Assembly: GCA_963787895.1 (NCBI GenBank)
Contig: CAWBEX010000006.1
Location: forward strand, 104,870-168,869
Length of the DNA: 64,000 bases
Direction of reading: 5' to 3'
DNA from: Anderseniella sp963787895
GTDB taxonomy: Bacteria; Pseudomonadota; Alphaproteobacteria; Rhizobiales; Aestuariivirgaceae
Under the pieces are notes generated by a model that had not been told where the DNA came from, made no database searches, and worked only from the letters and a program-made list of their open reading frames with translations. Positions 54,200 to 63,916 of the stretch are shown here, piece by piece. Both the position numbers and the translations under genes were made by a program. The number at the start of each line of letters is the position of its first letter. The first letter of the stretch is position 1.

Positions 54200-54502
54200 A
54201 TGGCCATCAAGACGAGCAGGCAAAGACTGATCATAGACGAGGCCACAACGCCGCGATTTCCGTCGTGGGTACGCCTGCAGCATGATCGTGTGCGTGATGC
54301 GTGGGCGCTGCTGTCGCCTGAAAAGGTGATGTGGCCTGACGAGATCAGCCTCGACATTCTGCGCCGCTGTGATGGCAACACTACCACGGCAGGCATTGTC
54401 ACGGCCCTGGCCCACGAATATGACGCCGAGCCAGAGAAGATCCGGATTGACGTAATGGAGTTCCTGCAAACCTGGGCCGACCGGCGGCTGGTGACGGCAT
54501 GA
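54200..54502 (+). CDS. pqqD: PQQ peptide chaperone PqqD
   Basis: A 100-residue PqqD, a RiPP recognition element that binds PqqA and presents it to PqqE. Typical features are PRFPSWVRLQHDRVRDAWALL near the start (shortened: RLQHDRVRDAWALL) and LDILRRCDG. Overlaps pqqE by 4 nt. Confidence 0.95.
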   Translation: MAIKTSRQRLIIDEATTPRFPSWVRLQHDRVRDAWALLSPEKVMWPDEISLDILRRCDGNTTTAGIVTALAHEYDAEPEKIRIDVMEFLQTWADRRLVTA

Positions 54503-55599
54503 GTGCACCCGGCTATCCAATTGGCATTCTGGCAGAGTTGACACACCGTTGCCCGTTGCAATGCCCTTACTGCTCCAACCCTGCAAAGCTGCTCAAGGCC
54601 AACACCGAGCTGGATACCGCGACGTGGCTGCGCGTATTCAACGAAGCTGCCGATCTCGGCATCCTGCAGGTTCACCTGTCCGGCGGCGAGCCTACGCTGC
54701 GGCCGGATCTCGAAGACATTGTAGCTGGTCTGTCTGCCCGCGGCGTCTACACCAACCTGATCACCGCCGGCATCAACGTGAAACCCGGCCGCATCGCCTC
54801 CCTCAAGGAGCGTGGCCTGGACCACGTTCAACTGTCTGTGCAGGGCGCCACGCCGGAAGTGACCGCGCTGATCGGCAACATGAAGGGCGCTCACGAACAG
54901 AAACTGGAAACAGCGCGCGAAGTGCGCAAGGCCGGCCTGCCGCTCACCCTTAACGCACCCATCCACCGCCACAACATCCATCAGGTCGAGGACTTCATAA
55001 ACCTCGCGCTCGCACTGGATGCCGACCGGCTGGAGATTGCAAATGTGCAGTATTACGGTTGGGCGCTGATAAACCGGACCCAATTGATGCCAGCCCGGGA
55101 CGATGTCATGGCCCAGGTCGATCTGGTCGAGGCGGCCCGCGAAGAATTGCGCGGCAGGCTGCTCATTGATTTTGTCACGCCCGACTACTATGCGCAGTTT
55201 CCAAAACCCTGCATGGGCGGTTGGGCCAATGACGCCTTCATGATTGGGCCGGATGGAACAGCCATGCCGTGTCATGCAGCCCACACCATCCCGCACCTGA
55301 CGTTTGACAACGTGAAGGACAAGCACCTTGCTGAGATCTGGGACGCCTCACCGGCATTTGAGGCCTATCGCGGCACCGGCTGGATGCAGGAACCATGCAG
55401 ATCATGTGAGCGCCGCGACCAGGACTTCGGCGGCTGCCGCTGTCAGGCGATGGCAATCGCCGGCGATGCTGCTGCAACAGATCCAGCCTGTTCGCTTTCA
55501 CCCCTGCATCAAACCATGTTGGAGATTGCCGGTCAGACACAGGACAAGCAAGCGCCGGCAGATGACTTCACCTACCGGCGTATCGGCGCTGGCGTCTGA
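54499..55599 (+). CDS. pqqE: PqqA peptide cyclase PqqE, radical SAM/SPASM
   Basis: A 366-residue radical SAM enzyme that joins the Glu and Tyr side chains of PqqA. The SAM-binding cluster is C18-x3-C22-x2-C25 (HRCPLQCPYCSNP) and the C-terminal SPASM domain carries the auxiliary-cluster cysteines (CMGGW, MPCHAAHT, CRSCERRDQDFGGCRC). Length and order are standard. It converges on the SoxYZ-like gene 15 nt away. Neither a PqqF/PqqG-type peptidase nor pqqF is present in the window. Confidence 0.96.
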   Translation: MSAPGYPIGILAELTHRCPLQCPYCSNPAKLLKANTELDTATWLRVFNEAADLGILQVHLSGGEPTLRPDLEDIVAGLSARGVYTNLITAGINVKPGRIASLKERGLDHVQLSVQGATPEVTALIGNMKGAHEQKLETAREVRKAGLPLTLNAPIHRHNIHQVEDFINLALALDADRLEIANVQYYGWALINRTQLMPARDDVMAQVDLVEAAREELRGRLLIDFVTPDYYAQFPKPCMGGWANDAFMIGPDGTAMPCHAAHTIPHLTFDNVKDKHLAEIWDASPAFEAYRGTGWMQEPCRSCERRDQDFGGCRCQAMAIAGDAAATDPACSLSPLHQTMLEIAGQTQDKQAPADDFTYRRIGAGV

Positions 55600-55614
55600 T
55601 CGCAAATTAGGACA

Positions 55615-56430
55615 TCAACTGCCCGGGCCGAGTGGCAGCGTGTGTGTGAACACCGTTTCATCGGTATCAACAGCAGTGATGGTCATCTGCGTTGCACCAT
55701 TGGTGACATAGTCGAAGGAAATCGACGGATTTTCCGAAAGCGATATGCCTGCTTCCATGGTCGCGACGGACTGATTGCCTTGCATGACCTCGAACTTGTC
55801 CAGGTAACGGGGCAGAATATAGCGAAGGGTAATCTGGTCCAGTTGCAGGCCCGTCAGGTTCGGGTGCGAAATGTCCAGCCGGACGCGCTGCTTTCTTTCC
55901 GCCAGGGCTGAAACACTCATCGGTGTCGTCAATGGTGACAATTGCATTTTCCCCATAGACGCAATCGCGGCATCCCTTCCCGTCACAGGCGGAGATGCAC
56001 ATGCACCCAGCCCGACAGTTTTGACGTAAGCCTCGCTCATGAACAGGCGGCCGTCGTCTGCTTCCACCACCGCACGAATTGGCGAGGGTCCATTGAAGCG
56101 CATGTTCGCAGACAACCAGACTTCTGATCGTTTCTGCTGTGGTTGCAGTGACAGGGATACCGGCATCGGGTTTTCATCAATGATGAAAGTGACAGCCTTG
56201 ATACTGGCACCGCCCGGCAATTTGGCCTGCACAGACACCGGCACCTGGCGGTCGTCCACGGCCCGGTACGGCACATCAAGCTTCACCACACTGGCGTCAA
56301 CGGCAATCAGCCGATCGCCATAGACCGAGGGTTTCAAATCTGCCCAGGTCAACTCACCCGAAATGGCCGGAACCGCCGCAAATGCCAAAAGCGATGTGGC
56401 CACAAGACCACGGCAAAGAAGTTTCTTCAT
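55615..56430 (-). CDS. Quinoprotein dehydrogenase-associated SoxYZ-like carrier protein (copy 2)
   Basis: A 271-residue exported SoxY-SoxZ fusion-like protein, paralogous to the product at 38182. Shared stretches include KLDVPYRA, IDENPMP and GISLSENPSI. Signal peptide MKKLLCRGLVATSLLAFAAV; I start at the ATG at 56430, ten codons inside the longest frame. Its mid-protein cysteine (GLGACASPP) corresponds to the one in copy 1. Being next to pqqE strengthens the quinoprotein link. Cargo unknown. Confidence 0.82.
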   Translation of the reverse strand: MKKLLCRGLVATSLLAFAAVPAISGELTWADLKPSVYGDRLIAVDASVVKLDVPYRAVDDRQVPVSVQAKLPGGASIKAVTFIIDENPMPVSLSLQPQQKRSEVWLSANMRFNGPSPIRAVVEADDGRLFMSEAYVKTVGLGACASPPVTGRDAAIASMGKMQLSPLTTPMSVSALAERKQRVRLDISHPNLTGLQLDQITLRYILPRYLDKFEVMQGNQSVATMEAGISLSENPSISFDYVTNGATQMTITAVDTDETVFTHTLPLGPGS

Positions 56431-56597
56431 GGAATGAGCTTTCCTCAATTGACGGCTCACGCTGCCTTGTGCTGCAAGTACATAAGTCTTTCGACGGTTA
56501 ATGTGTCCGATCCACGGAACATAACAGTCCGTTGTGTGTCACGTCAATCTGGAGTCCATCCCCGCCTTTGTGGGTAACTCAGCAGCAGGAGCACTTC

Positions 56598-57335
56598 ATG
56601 CTACTAGTGGAAATGACATGGCCCGAGGTGGAATCCCGTTTGCACGGCGACACCGCCATAATTGTTCCCATCGGCTCGGTTGAACAGCATGGACCGATGG
56701 GTCTGATCGGCACCGACGCCATGTGCGCAGAAGCTGTGGCGGCGCGTGCAGGTGAGTTGTCAGACATCCTTGTCGGCCCCACCTTGCCTATTGGAATGGC
56801 GCAATCACATCTCGCCTTCCCCGGCACAATATCCCTGAAACCCAGCACGCTGATCGCGTTCGTCAAGGACGTGGTTTCATCGCTTGAGATAGCTGGCTTC
56901 ACGCACATCCTGTTTCTCAACGGACATGGCGGAAACATTGCAACGCTGACCACCGCGTTCTCGGAAATCCACGCGGAGCGCTCGGCAGCAACTGCCGGCA
57001 AGCCCCTCAACATCTCGTTGCGCTCCTGGTTTGACCTGCCGGGTATACGTGACCTGTTGCGGGAAATGTATCCATCAGGTCACGGCTCACACGCCACACC
57101 TTCGGAAGTGGCCATGACGCAGCACCTCTTTCCACATGCCATAAAGACGGCCCAGCTTGATCCGGTAGTTGCACCTGATGGCGGCTTCAGTGATGCACAT
57201 GACTTCCGCCGCCGTTACCCTGATGGCCGCAAGGGTGCAAATTCAAGCCTGGCCAGACCCGAAGACGGCAAGCGGCTTATCGAAGCATCCGCAACTGCAT
57301 TGGTGAGCGAATTCGAAAAGTTCCGCAAAGCCTGA
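56598..57335 (+). CDS. Creatininase-family amidohydrolase
   Basis: A 245-residue creatininase-superfamily protein with the metal-site residues E29, H31 and D40 (GSVEQHGPMGLIGTD) and a second histidine in LNGHGGN. The ATG at 56598 follows AGGAGC. The superfamily includes creatininase, formamide hydrolases and MftE, a peptidase that trims the mycofactocin precursor. Standing near pqqE with no other PQQ peptidase in the window, it could act on a PQQ-related peptide, but a role in small amide hydrolysis is equally possible. Confidence 0.82.
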   Translation: MLLVEMTWPEVESRLHGDTAIIVPIGSVEQHGPMGLIGTDAMCAEAVAARAGELSDILVGPTLPIGMAQSHLAFPGTISLKPSTLIAFVKDVVSSLEIAGFTHILFLNGHGGNIATLTTAFSEIHAERSAATAGKPLNISLRSWFDLPGIRDLLREMYPSGHGSHATPSEVAMTQHLFPHAIKTAQLDPVVAPDGGFSDAHDFRRRYPDGRKGANSSLARPEDGKRLIEASATALVSEFEKFRKA

Positions 57336-57359
57336 GGCGCTGATACTGCGGTGGGCGGC

Positions 57360-57863
57360 TCACTCCTTGGGCGGCAAAAGGCCCTGTGGCGCATCGATGA
57401 AGCGGATCACTGACTGCTTCACCGGCACTTCGCTTGACCCGGGCACCTTGACAGTCTGGGTGCTGGGATCAATCTCAACAACCTGAGCAATGTTGCGGCG
57501 CAGTTTGCGCCCTGATTGTATGGCTTGCTCGTGCAGCTTGGTTGAGTACGGCAACTCATAGGCACGAGGACGAACCAGGGTCGTTGCCCCTTCATCCATA
57601 TCCCGCGCCCACAAATAAATGTTGTTGGGTTCAGAAACCTCGACCGCCAGCAGATAAAGGCGTGACGGCAGCCTGTCAGTGTTCAGCGGCCAGCCCTGCA
57701 GCCCCGGCAACGACTTGTATGTTACCACCATGAACAGGCAAGCCAACGCGGTCACCACAGCCTTGATGACGGGATGCCACCTCGAATACAGATGCAAACT
57801 CACAAGGATGATTGCAATCAGTATGTACGCACCAATCAGGCCTCCTAAACCAAGTTCGAACAT
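57360..57863 (-). CDS. Uncharacterised membrane-anchored protein, last gene of the channel operon
   Basis: A 167-residue protein with two N-terminal helices (about residues 5-25 and 33-50: GLIGAYILIAIILVSLHLY, VVTALACLFMVVTY) and a soluble C-terminal part of about 110 residues without recognisable domain. It follows the ExbD/MotB-like gene by 23 nt. The topology places the C-terminal region on one side of the membrane, probably the periplasm. Unknown family; only its co-occurrence with the channel genes hints at a role. Confidence 0.68.
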   Translation of the reverse strand: MFELGLGGLIGAYILIAIILVSLHLYSRWHPVIKAVVTALACLFMVVTYKSLPGLQGWPLNTDRLPSRLYLLAVEVSEPNNIYLWARDMDEGATTLVRPRAYELPYSTKLHEQAIQSGRKLRRNIAQVVEIDPSTQTVKVPGSSEVPVKQSVIRFIDAPQGLLPPKE

Positions 57864-57886
57864 CCCTGATCAGCTCCTTCGTTGCA

Positions 57887-58504
57887 CTAGAATTGAACCA
57901 GCTTCTTCTCAAGCCGGTTGATGCGGCCAACCGAGCCATCACGCAATATTGTGAAGCGAAGCGCCGTGCGCTCTTCGCCTTTTCGCTTCATCTGGATGGT
58001 GTCGTTGAAAACCACGGTGTAGACGGGGTTGACCTTGGCAACGCGCACCGCCACCGGCACAGTGGTTTCCGTGTCACTCTCATAATAGTGCAGGTTGACC
58101 ACATATTCACCGGGCACCTGACCGCGAATGGTCGCCACTTCCTGGTTGAGAGGGTTTTTGATGGTCTGGCCATCGACTTCCATGGTGTCGTTCAGCATCC
58201 CCCTGTCGTCACGGTCTAGATGCACAAGGCCCGCCGAACGATTACGGAACCAGGTCAGGTTCCCCTTGGGGTCTTCCACCCAGGTATCGATATCTTCCTT
58301 GCTGCCATCGGGCCAGGTGACCACAATCAGATACTGCGCATCCAGAACAATCTTGCCGGTGTCCTTGGCAGGGCTGATGAAAATCACCGCAATGAAAAAC
58401 AGCAGCACGAAGCCGATGAGCGTGTTGAACAACAGGTCTGTGAAAGCATCCGCCGCCTGCCGGCCGTTGCCCCGGCCACCGGATGTGCCCAGACTGATGG
58501 TCAT
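57887..58504 (-). CDS. ExbD/MotB-like single-span membrane protein
   Basis: A 205-residue protein with one transmembrane helix (about residues 22-44). The helix begins with an aspartate, D23, in AFTDLLFNTLIGFVLLFF, the arrangement of the proton-accepting Asp in MotB/ExbD stator subunits. The C-terminal periplasmic domain of about 160 residues is beta-rich and not a peptidoglycan-binding OmpA domain. It overlaps the ExbB/MotA-like gene by 4 nt. Together they would form a proton-driven stator whose target is unknown. Confidence 0.72.
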   Translation of the reverse strand: MTISLGTSGGRGNGRQAADAFTDLLFNTLIGFVLLFFIAVIFISPAKDTGKIVLDAQYLIVVTWPDGSKEDIDTWVEDPKGNLTWFRNRSAGLVHLDRDDRGMLNDTMEVDGQTIKNPLNQEVATIRGQVPGEYVVNLHYYESDTETTVPVAVRVAKVNPVYTVVFNDTIQMKRKGEERTALRFTILRDGSVGRINRLEKKLVQF

Positions 58505-59211
58505 GGCGAGCCTGTCGTGTCACGAATTTTGACAAGCAGCGCTATCAGTTCTTCCGTGCCGCGGCCCAGCACCATGTATTGCGCGCCCAGCGCCATGGCG
58601 GTGACCAGACCGGCAAGGGTTGTGTAAAGGGCTGTACCCATGCCGCCGCTCATCGAGATCAGCAGGGTCTGGATATTCTCCGGGGTAGGTGAAGGGCCAG
58701 AGGACAATGTACCGAGAATGAGGATGAAACCGATAATCGTTCCGATCAGACCTAGGCGGATCAATATGTCCACCAGATACCAGCCGATGTCGACCGAAGA
58801 GCGCAGCCGGTCTGCATAGATTTCAAGGACCAGCGGTTGCTCGCCTGATTTGCGGCCAGCAGCCTTGCGTGATTCAACCACATCTTCCAGATAGCCGGCG
58901 ACGAATTGTGCCGGCGTGGAAAAAGCCGTATCGGCTGGCCGCACAACCGCACGGCCCTTGGAAGCCGGGCGCTCGTTCAACAAGCGCCGTGCAGCATCAA
59001 TCTGGCGTGACACGCGCACAACGTGCCATGCCGAATGCGCAGTAGCAATGAGAAACAAACCGCCAATCAGGATAGTCAGGCGGCTTTGGTCACCTTCCAA
59101 AACCTGATTGAAGTAATCGAGATCAAATGCAACGTAACTGGCGACCAGGATCAGACCGGCAAGCAACAGCCATGCCTGCAGGAAAATCTGGTCTCGCGCT
59201 TTCCAGATCAT
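58501..59211 (-). CDS. MotA/TolQ/ExbB-like proton channel protein
   Basis: A 236-residue protein with four helices: two near the N-terminus, a cytoplasmic loop of about 75 residues, and the family core in the last two (LIRLGLIGTIIGFILILGTL, GMGTALYTTLAGLVTAMALG). The TTL in the final helix is typical of the ion path. It lies directly before its ExbD/MotB-like partner (4-nt overlap) and after the SEL1 gene (2 nt). It is not a standard TolQ or ExbB locus, since tolA/tonB and tolR/exbD of normal type are missing. Confidence 0.82.
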   Translation of the reverse strand: MIWKARDQIFLQAWLLLAGLILVASYVAFDLDYFNQVLEGDQSRLTILIGGLFLIATAHSAWHVVRVSRQIDAARRLLNERPASKGRAVVRPADTAFSTPAQFVAGYLEDVVESRKAAGRKSGEQPLVLEIYADRLRSSVDIGWYLVDILIRLGLIGTIIGFILILGTLSSGPSPTPENIQTLLISMSGGMGTALYTTLAGLVTAMALGAQYMVLGRGTEELIALLVKIRDTTGSP

Positions 59212-59213
59212 GG

Positions 59214-59777
59214 CTATTTGAAACCTTCAGGGCGCAATGCCTCGATGTCGAAGTAGAGCTCCTTTGACAACTGCATCTGCGACGGGGTTAGGGTCAGACT
59301 GCCTGCCATCCAGCTCATGTAGGTTTCTGCGATTTCCTTGCCGTTCGAACGCGCATGACGCTGCCATGCCCATGCTCGTATCATGTTGATGTCTACGCCG
59401 CGCCCGTAGTGATACATCATGGCAACATTGATCTGTGCATCAGCCCAGTTGCTGAGGGCCGCACGCATGTACCATTTGAACGCTTCATCCATGTTGGCGT
59501 CCACGCCCAACCCCAGCAGATACAAATTGCCGAGCTGGTTTTGCGACCACAGATCACCTTGCTCCGCGTTCGGCATCAACTTGCCAAACGCCGCTTCGTA
59601 GCGCCCGGATTGAATGTCTTGTGCGGGCGTTGCCATGGCCAGTTGCCAGCGCCAGCCGGCAAGTCCAACCGCAAGGGCAACAAGGATAACCATGGCCATG
59701 ATAACCGGCCGGACCAACCTCCACTGCCCTGAAGCACCCGCAGTTTGCGCGCTTTCCGCCAAGCCATATTCCTCCAC
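59214..59777 (-). CDS. SEL1-repeat protein with N-terminal membrane anchor
   Basis: A 187-residue protein with one helix (about residues 25-45) and SEL1-type repeats: SQNQLGNLYLLGLGVDANMD, then AQINVAMMYHYGRGVDINM. SEL1 repeats mediate protein contacts. It is the first gene of the four-gene channel operon, 2 nt ahead of the ExbB-like gene, and may anchor or recruit partners for the channel. Confidence 0.75.
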   Translation of the reverse strand: MEEYGLAESAQTAGASGQWRLVRPVIMAMVILVALAVGLAGWRWQLAMATPAQDIQSGRYEAAFGKLMPNAEQGDLWSQNQLGNLYLLGLGVDANMDEAFKWYMRAALSNWADAQINVAMMYHYGRGVDINMIRAWAWQRHARSNGKEIAETYMSWMAGSLTLTPSQMQLSKELYFDIEALRPEGFK

Positions 59778-60068
59778 TGAAGCTTGTGCGAGTATGAGGT
59801 AGTTGCAGCCCGCGCTTCAACATATTTTGTCCGCCATGCGGAAAAAATGTCCGAAACTGCACAGGGCTAGCTGATTGCTATTGTAAAGTTTGGGTTCACG
59901 GAAGCTTGGCTATTGCTTTACGGTCACATTGGCGCAAAAATGGAACCAATAACAAGTGGCATTCCACCGGTCATGTAATCGCAGCTGCATGGTTCGGCAC
60001 TTACCTACAGCAGCGAACTTCATTGAAATCACAATCTGAACCAGGCCAGAACAGGGAGCAACACAACA
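59778..60068. promoter_or_regulatory. Intergenic region between the channel operon and the formaldehyde dehydrogenase gene
   Basis: A 291-bp gap without a gene that must contain two divergent promoters. It carries ACGGTCACATTG at 59920-59931, a 12-mer found again upstream of the Gfa-family gene at 63817-63828. No confident -35/-10 pair was identified. The ribosome site of the rightward gene is weak (AGGGAGCAACACAACA). Confidence 0.45.
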
Positions 60069-61178
<1,110 letters not shown>

Positions 61179-61189
61179 CCGTGTGTTTA

Positions 61190-61218
61190 TTGCGTTGTCA
61201 TCGGTGACGGCAACGCAA
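61190..61218. other. Inverted repeat after the formaldehyde dehydrogenase gene
   Basis: TTGCGTTG (61190-61197) and CAACGCAA (61211-61218) are perfect complements enclosing a 13-base segment that holds a smaller GTCA/TGAC repeat. There is no T-run after it, so it may be a weak terminator or a 3' stabiliser. Confidence 0.45.
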
Positions 61219-61292
61219 CGTTCACGAACTCGAGATTGGACTCCCGGCGGACCAGCGGTTTCAATACCAGCCAATCATGCCGGGAGGATAAT

Positions 61293-62093
61293 TTGTCACC
61301 CTTGAAAACAATGATAGCTGCTGTCTGGCTGCTTGTTGGAGCGTGCCTGCCGTCAATGGCGCAGAGCCCGCTTGATCACGTCGACCTCAATTCACCTGAC
61401 ATGACACAAGCTGAGCTGACGCGAGACGATGTTCTGGCAATGCTGTCTGCATCCACACCTGACAAACCCGCCGATTTCACCAGCAAGAAATTGTCCGGGC
61501 TTGATTTGTCGGGCATCGATTTCAAGCAGGCCAGTTTCCGCTCTGCCCGCCTGAACAACACCAACCTCTCCAATGCAAACCTGTCCGGTGCCATTCTGGA
61601 TCAAGCCTGGATGCTGGGCGCAAACCTCACCAACGCCAACCTTACGAAAGCCAACCTCTTTCAGGCGCAGTTGTTGAAAGCAAACATGGACGGGTCAGAT
61701 CTATCCGGAGCGGTGGTCGCCAGCGACCTTACAGGAGCAAGCCTGAAGGGGGCAAAGTTTGTCGGCGCAAATCTTGGGGCAGACATGCGCAACCAGTCCA
61801 TGGGCCTGATGCGGGGGGTATTGAAGTCGGCAAACCTTGAGGGCGCCGACTTTACAAACGCCAACTTGTCGCGGGCCAATTTTGAGTTCGCGAAAATGAG
61901 AGGAGTCAATCTTGAGGGGGCCAATTTGATGCGCGCCGAACTTGGCGGCGCAGACCTGACAGATGCCAGGGTCAAGGGAGCCAACTTCAACAAGGCCGAT
62001 GTCTCCTCAACACGTTTGATCAATCTCAAGGACGCAGACCAGAGCAATCTCATGGACAGCGCCGACAATCTCAAAACCGCAATTACCAAATAA
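61293..62093 (+). CDS. Exported pentapeptide-repeat protein
   Basis: A 266-residue protein with a signal peptide (MSPLKTMIAAVWLLVGACLP) starting at a TTG at 61293, which follows GGGAGG at a good distance; the longer frame from 61236 has no ribosome site. From about residue 70 it consists of A(D/N)LxX repeats (LSNANLSGAILD, LTNANLTKANLF and so on) that form a right-handed quadrilateral helix. A short helical region precedes the repeats. Function unknown; export distinguishes it from the Qnr-type gyrase-protecting proteins. Confidence 0.82.
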   Translation: MSPLKTMIAAVWLLVGACLPSMAQSPLDHVDLNSPDMTQAELTRDDVLAMLSASTPDKPADFTSKKLSGLDLSGIDFKQASFRSARLNNTNLSNANLSGAILDQAWMLGANLTNANLTKANLFQAQLLKANMDGSDLSGAVVASDLTGASLKGAKFVGANLGADMRNQSMGLMRGVLKSANLEGADFTNANLSRANFEFAKMRGVNLEGANLMRAELGGADLTDARVKGANFNKADVSSTRLINLKDADQSNLMDSADNLKTAITK

Positions 62094-62296
62094 CGCTCTG
62101 AGGCGGGCCGCAAACCGGACAACTGGTCGCTCAGGTTTCAAAAACGGCGCAATAGTGCCAGCTGGTTTTACTGGTGTATGAAACCATATGCGTTAACATG
62201 AGCAATGGATTCAGGCCAATTGGGTTTGACGATTGGCAATCATATGGTCTAGAGGCCTAAACACGGGCGACAGAATTCGAAACAGGATAACTTACA

Positions 62297-63109
62297 ATGC
62301 ATGAACGACTGATCCAGCTGCTTGAAGCAATTTCTTCATCAAGCACCCCAGTAAGCGTGCAAGACCTGATCAATATCACCGGCTTTCCAAGAACCAGCAT
62401 CTATCGCAACATCTCTGCGCTGCTGCAGACCGGCCTGGTCGAGGAAGCTGAACCGGGCAACCGCTATGTCCTGGGCATGCGTTTCGTAAAGATTGCACTG
62501 ACCGGCAAGTCGGATTCCCACGTCATAAACGCTGTAGCGCCGATGATGCAGAAAACCGTGCGCAGCCTGGTCGAAACTGCATTCCTGGCCCGCTATCGCG
62601 GCGGCAGGGTCGAACTGATCCATGTGGTGACACCAAATGACCCCGCGGTTTCCTATATCTATCCGGGCCTGGGGCAGCGGCCAGCCCATGCCTGTGCATC
62701 TGGCAAGGTCATTACTGCCTTCATCGATCCGTCATTGAGTGAAGCAATGCACGATGCCCATCCAATTCGCTACAATGAACGCACGATTGTCAGCCCCGAT
62801 GAGCTTCGGCGCGAATATGACAAGGTAAGGCGTGATGGTTACGCCATCAGCGATGGTGAAATGGAAGCAGGTGTTACCAGCATTGCCGTGCCGATCATGG
62901 TCGACAAGCTGGGGTCAATTTTTGCACTGGGTATCATCGGGCCGGAAAGCCGCACCAGAAACCTGATCCAGGATCGAATCCTGCCTCTGCTGCGGCGTGA
63001 ATCAGTGCGGGCAGCTGCAGCCATTCAGCACTGTTCAGTGATCGAGGCAGAGACAACCAACACGGAAGTTCTGACGGCAGCCAGACGCAAAAGCCAAACT
63101 GTCGATTGA
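62297..63109 (+). CDS. IclR-family transcriptional regulator
   Basis: A 270-residue IclR regulator: N-terminal winged helix-turn-helix (VQDLINITGFPRTSIYRNIS) and a C-terminal effector domain with PAHACASGKVITAF, a typical stretch. The upstream region (62094-62296) has ACCATATG (62183-62190) and CATATGGT (62241-62248), 8-bp inverted copies, possible operator halves. It stands alone between the pentapeptide gene and the Gfa gene. Regulated pathway unknown. Confidence 0.85.
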   Translation: MHERLIQLLEAISSSSTPVSVQDLINITGFPRTSIYRNISALLQTGLVEEAEPGNRYVLGMRFVKIALTGKSDSHVINAVAPMMQKTVRSLVETAFLARYRGGRVELIHVVTPNDPAVSYIYPGLGQRPAHACASGKVITAFIDPSLSEAMHDAHPIRYNERTIVSPDELRREYDKVRRDGYAISDGEMEAGVTSIAVPIMVDKLGSIFALGIIGPESRTRNLIQDRILPLLRRESVRAAAAIQHCSVIEAETTNTEVLTAARRKSQTVD

Positions 63110-63217
63110 TTTGGCGGGTGCCATCAAGCCCTGCTTTTTAGCTGCTTTCTGCAAGGTCATGACTTGAAGCACCCGCTCAATGTGTCAACGCAATGCGTTT
63201 GACAAACTGGTGTTTCG

Positions 63218-63655
63218 TTAGCTGCCCTTTGGCCAGACGAATTCCGGACGCAGGCCTTCATACACTGGCCTTCCATCATTCGGCTTGGGAACACCTGTCG
63301 AAGGGTCGTAGAACGCATGATAAGTTGCAGGCAACTTGTCGGCATCGTACCCCATCAGATTGGGTACAATCACCCGGATCCGGTTTTGCTTGTCATCCAG
63401 CATGATAGGCGTTCCGCACTCGCCACATACGCACAGTTCCAAAGGCCCGTCAGGATTCTTGGCGTTGAATGGCTGGCGCTTCAGTCCCTTCATGTTATCG
63501 ACCTTCAGGTCGTCGTGGCCAAAGAACACAACGTGAGTTGTTGGCTGACCGGTAACCGCCTTGCAAACCGAGCAATGACAGGTGTGATTGTCAATTGGCT
63601 GAGCATCTGCATGTGTGTGCACGTGTTTGCAGCCGCCGCTGTACTTGTGTGCCAT
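63218..63655 (-). CDS. gfa: GFA-family (glutathione-dependent formaldehyde-activating enzyme-like) protein
   Basis: A 145-residue GFA-family zinc protein (Mss4-like fold) with cysteine sets CHCSVC and CVCGECGTP. The ATG at 63655 follows GAGGAGG; the longer frame is rejected. Gfa of Paracoccus was proposed to speed formation of S-hydroxymethylglutathione, though this activity is debated. Its closeness to adhC and the shared 12-bp motif support a formaldehyde link. Confidence 0.83.
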   Translation of the reverse strand: MAHKYSGGCKHVHTHADAQPIDNHTCHCSVCKAVTGQPTTHVVFFGHDDLKVDNMKGLKRQPFNAKNPDGPLELCVCGECGTPIMLDDKQNRIRVIVPNLMGYDADKLPATYHAFYDPSTGVPKPNDGRPVYEGLRPEFVWPKGS

Positions 63656-63916
63656 TGATACCTCCTCGCCCAAGTTGTTACTCTGCTTTTGCGCCGGCTG
63701 GGCTCCAGCAACGGATCAAAGTCTAGCGTCAATCAAAAGCCATTGCGAGTACTTGTTACAGTGTGACCATTTTCCGGGACAGATTCTATTCGAAGATTTA
63801 CATCACATCCTGTTACACGGTCACATTGACCATGTCTGAAGGGGTGGTCACGAAGTTCTCGATCTAATCGGCAACCACCAACCTGACCGCTTCGCGGCAA
63901 GGCGGCCACGAGGAAC
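63656..63916. promoter_or_regulatory. Intergenic region upstream of the Gfa-family gene
   Basis: 261 bp without a convincing gene. It contains TGTTACA twice (63755 and 63811); the first is followed by GTGTGACC and the second by CGGTCACATTG. The 12-mer ACGGTCACATTG (63817-63828) is shared with the region before the formaldehyde dehydrogenase gene. Confidence 0.4.

Noticed and set aside
63811..63833. A Pho box upstream of the Gfa gene
   Set aside because: The direct-repeat spacing (7 bp with 4-bp gap) of PhoB sites is not met; the element matches the region before the formaldehyde dehydrogenase gene better.
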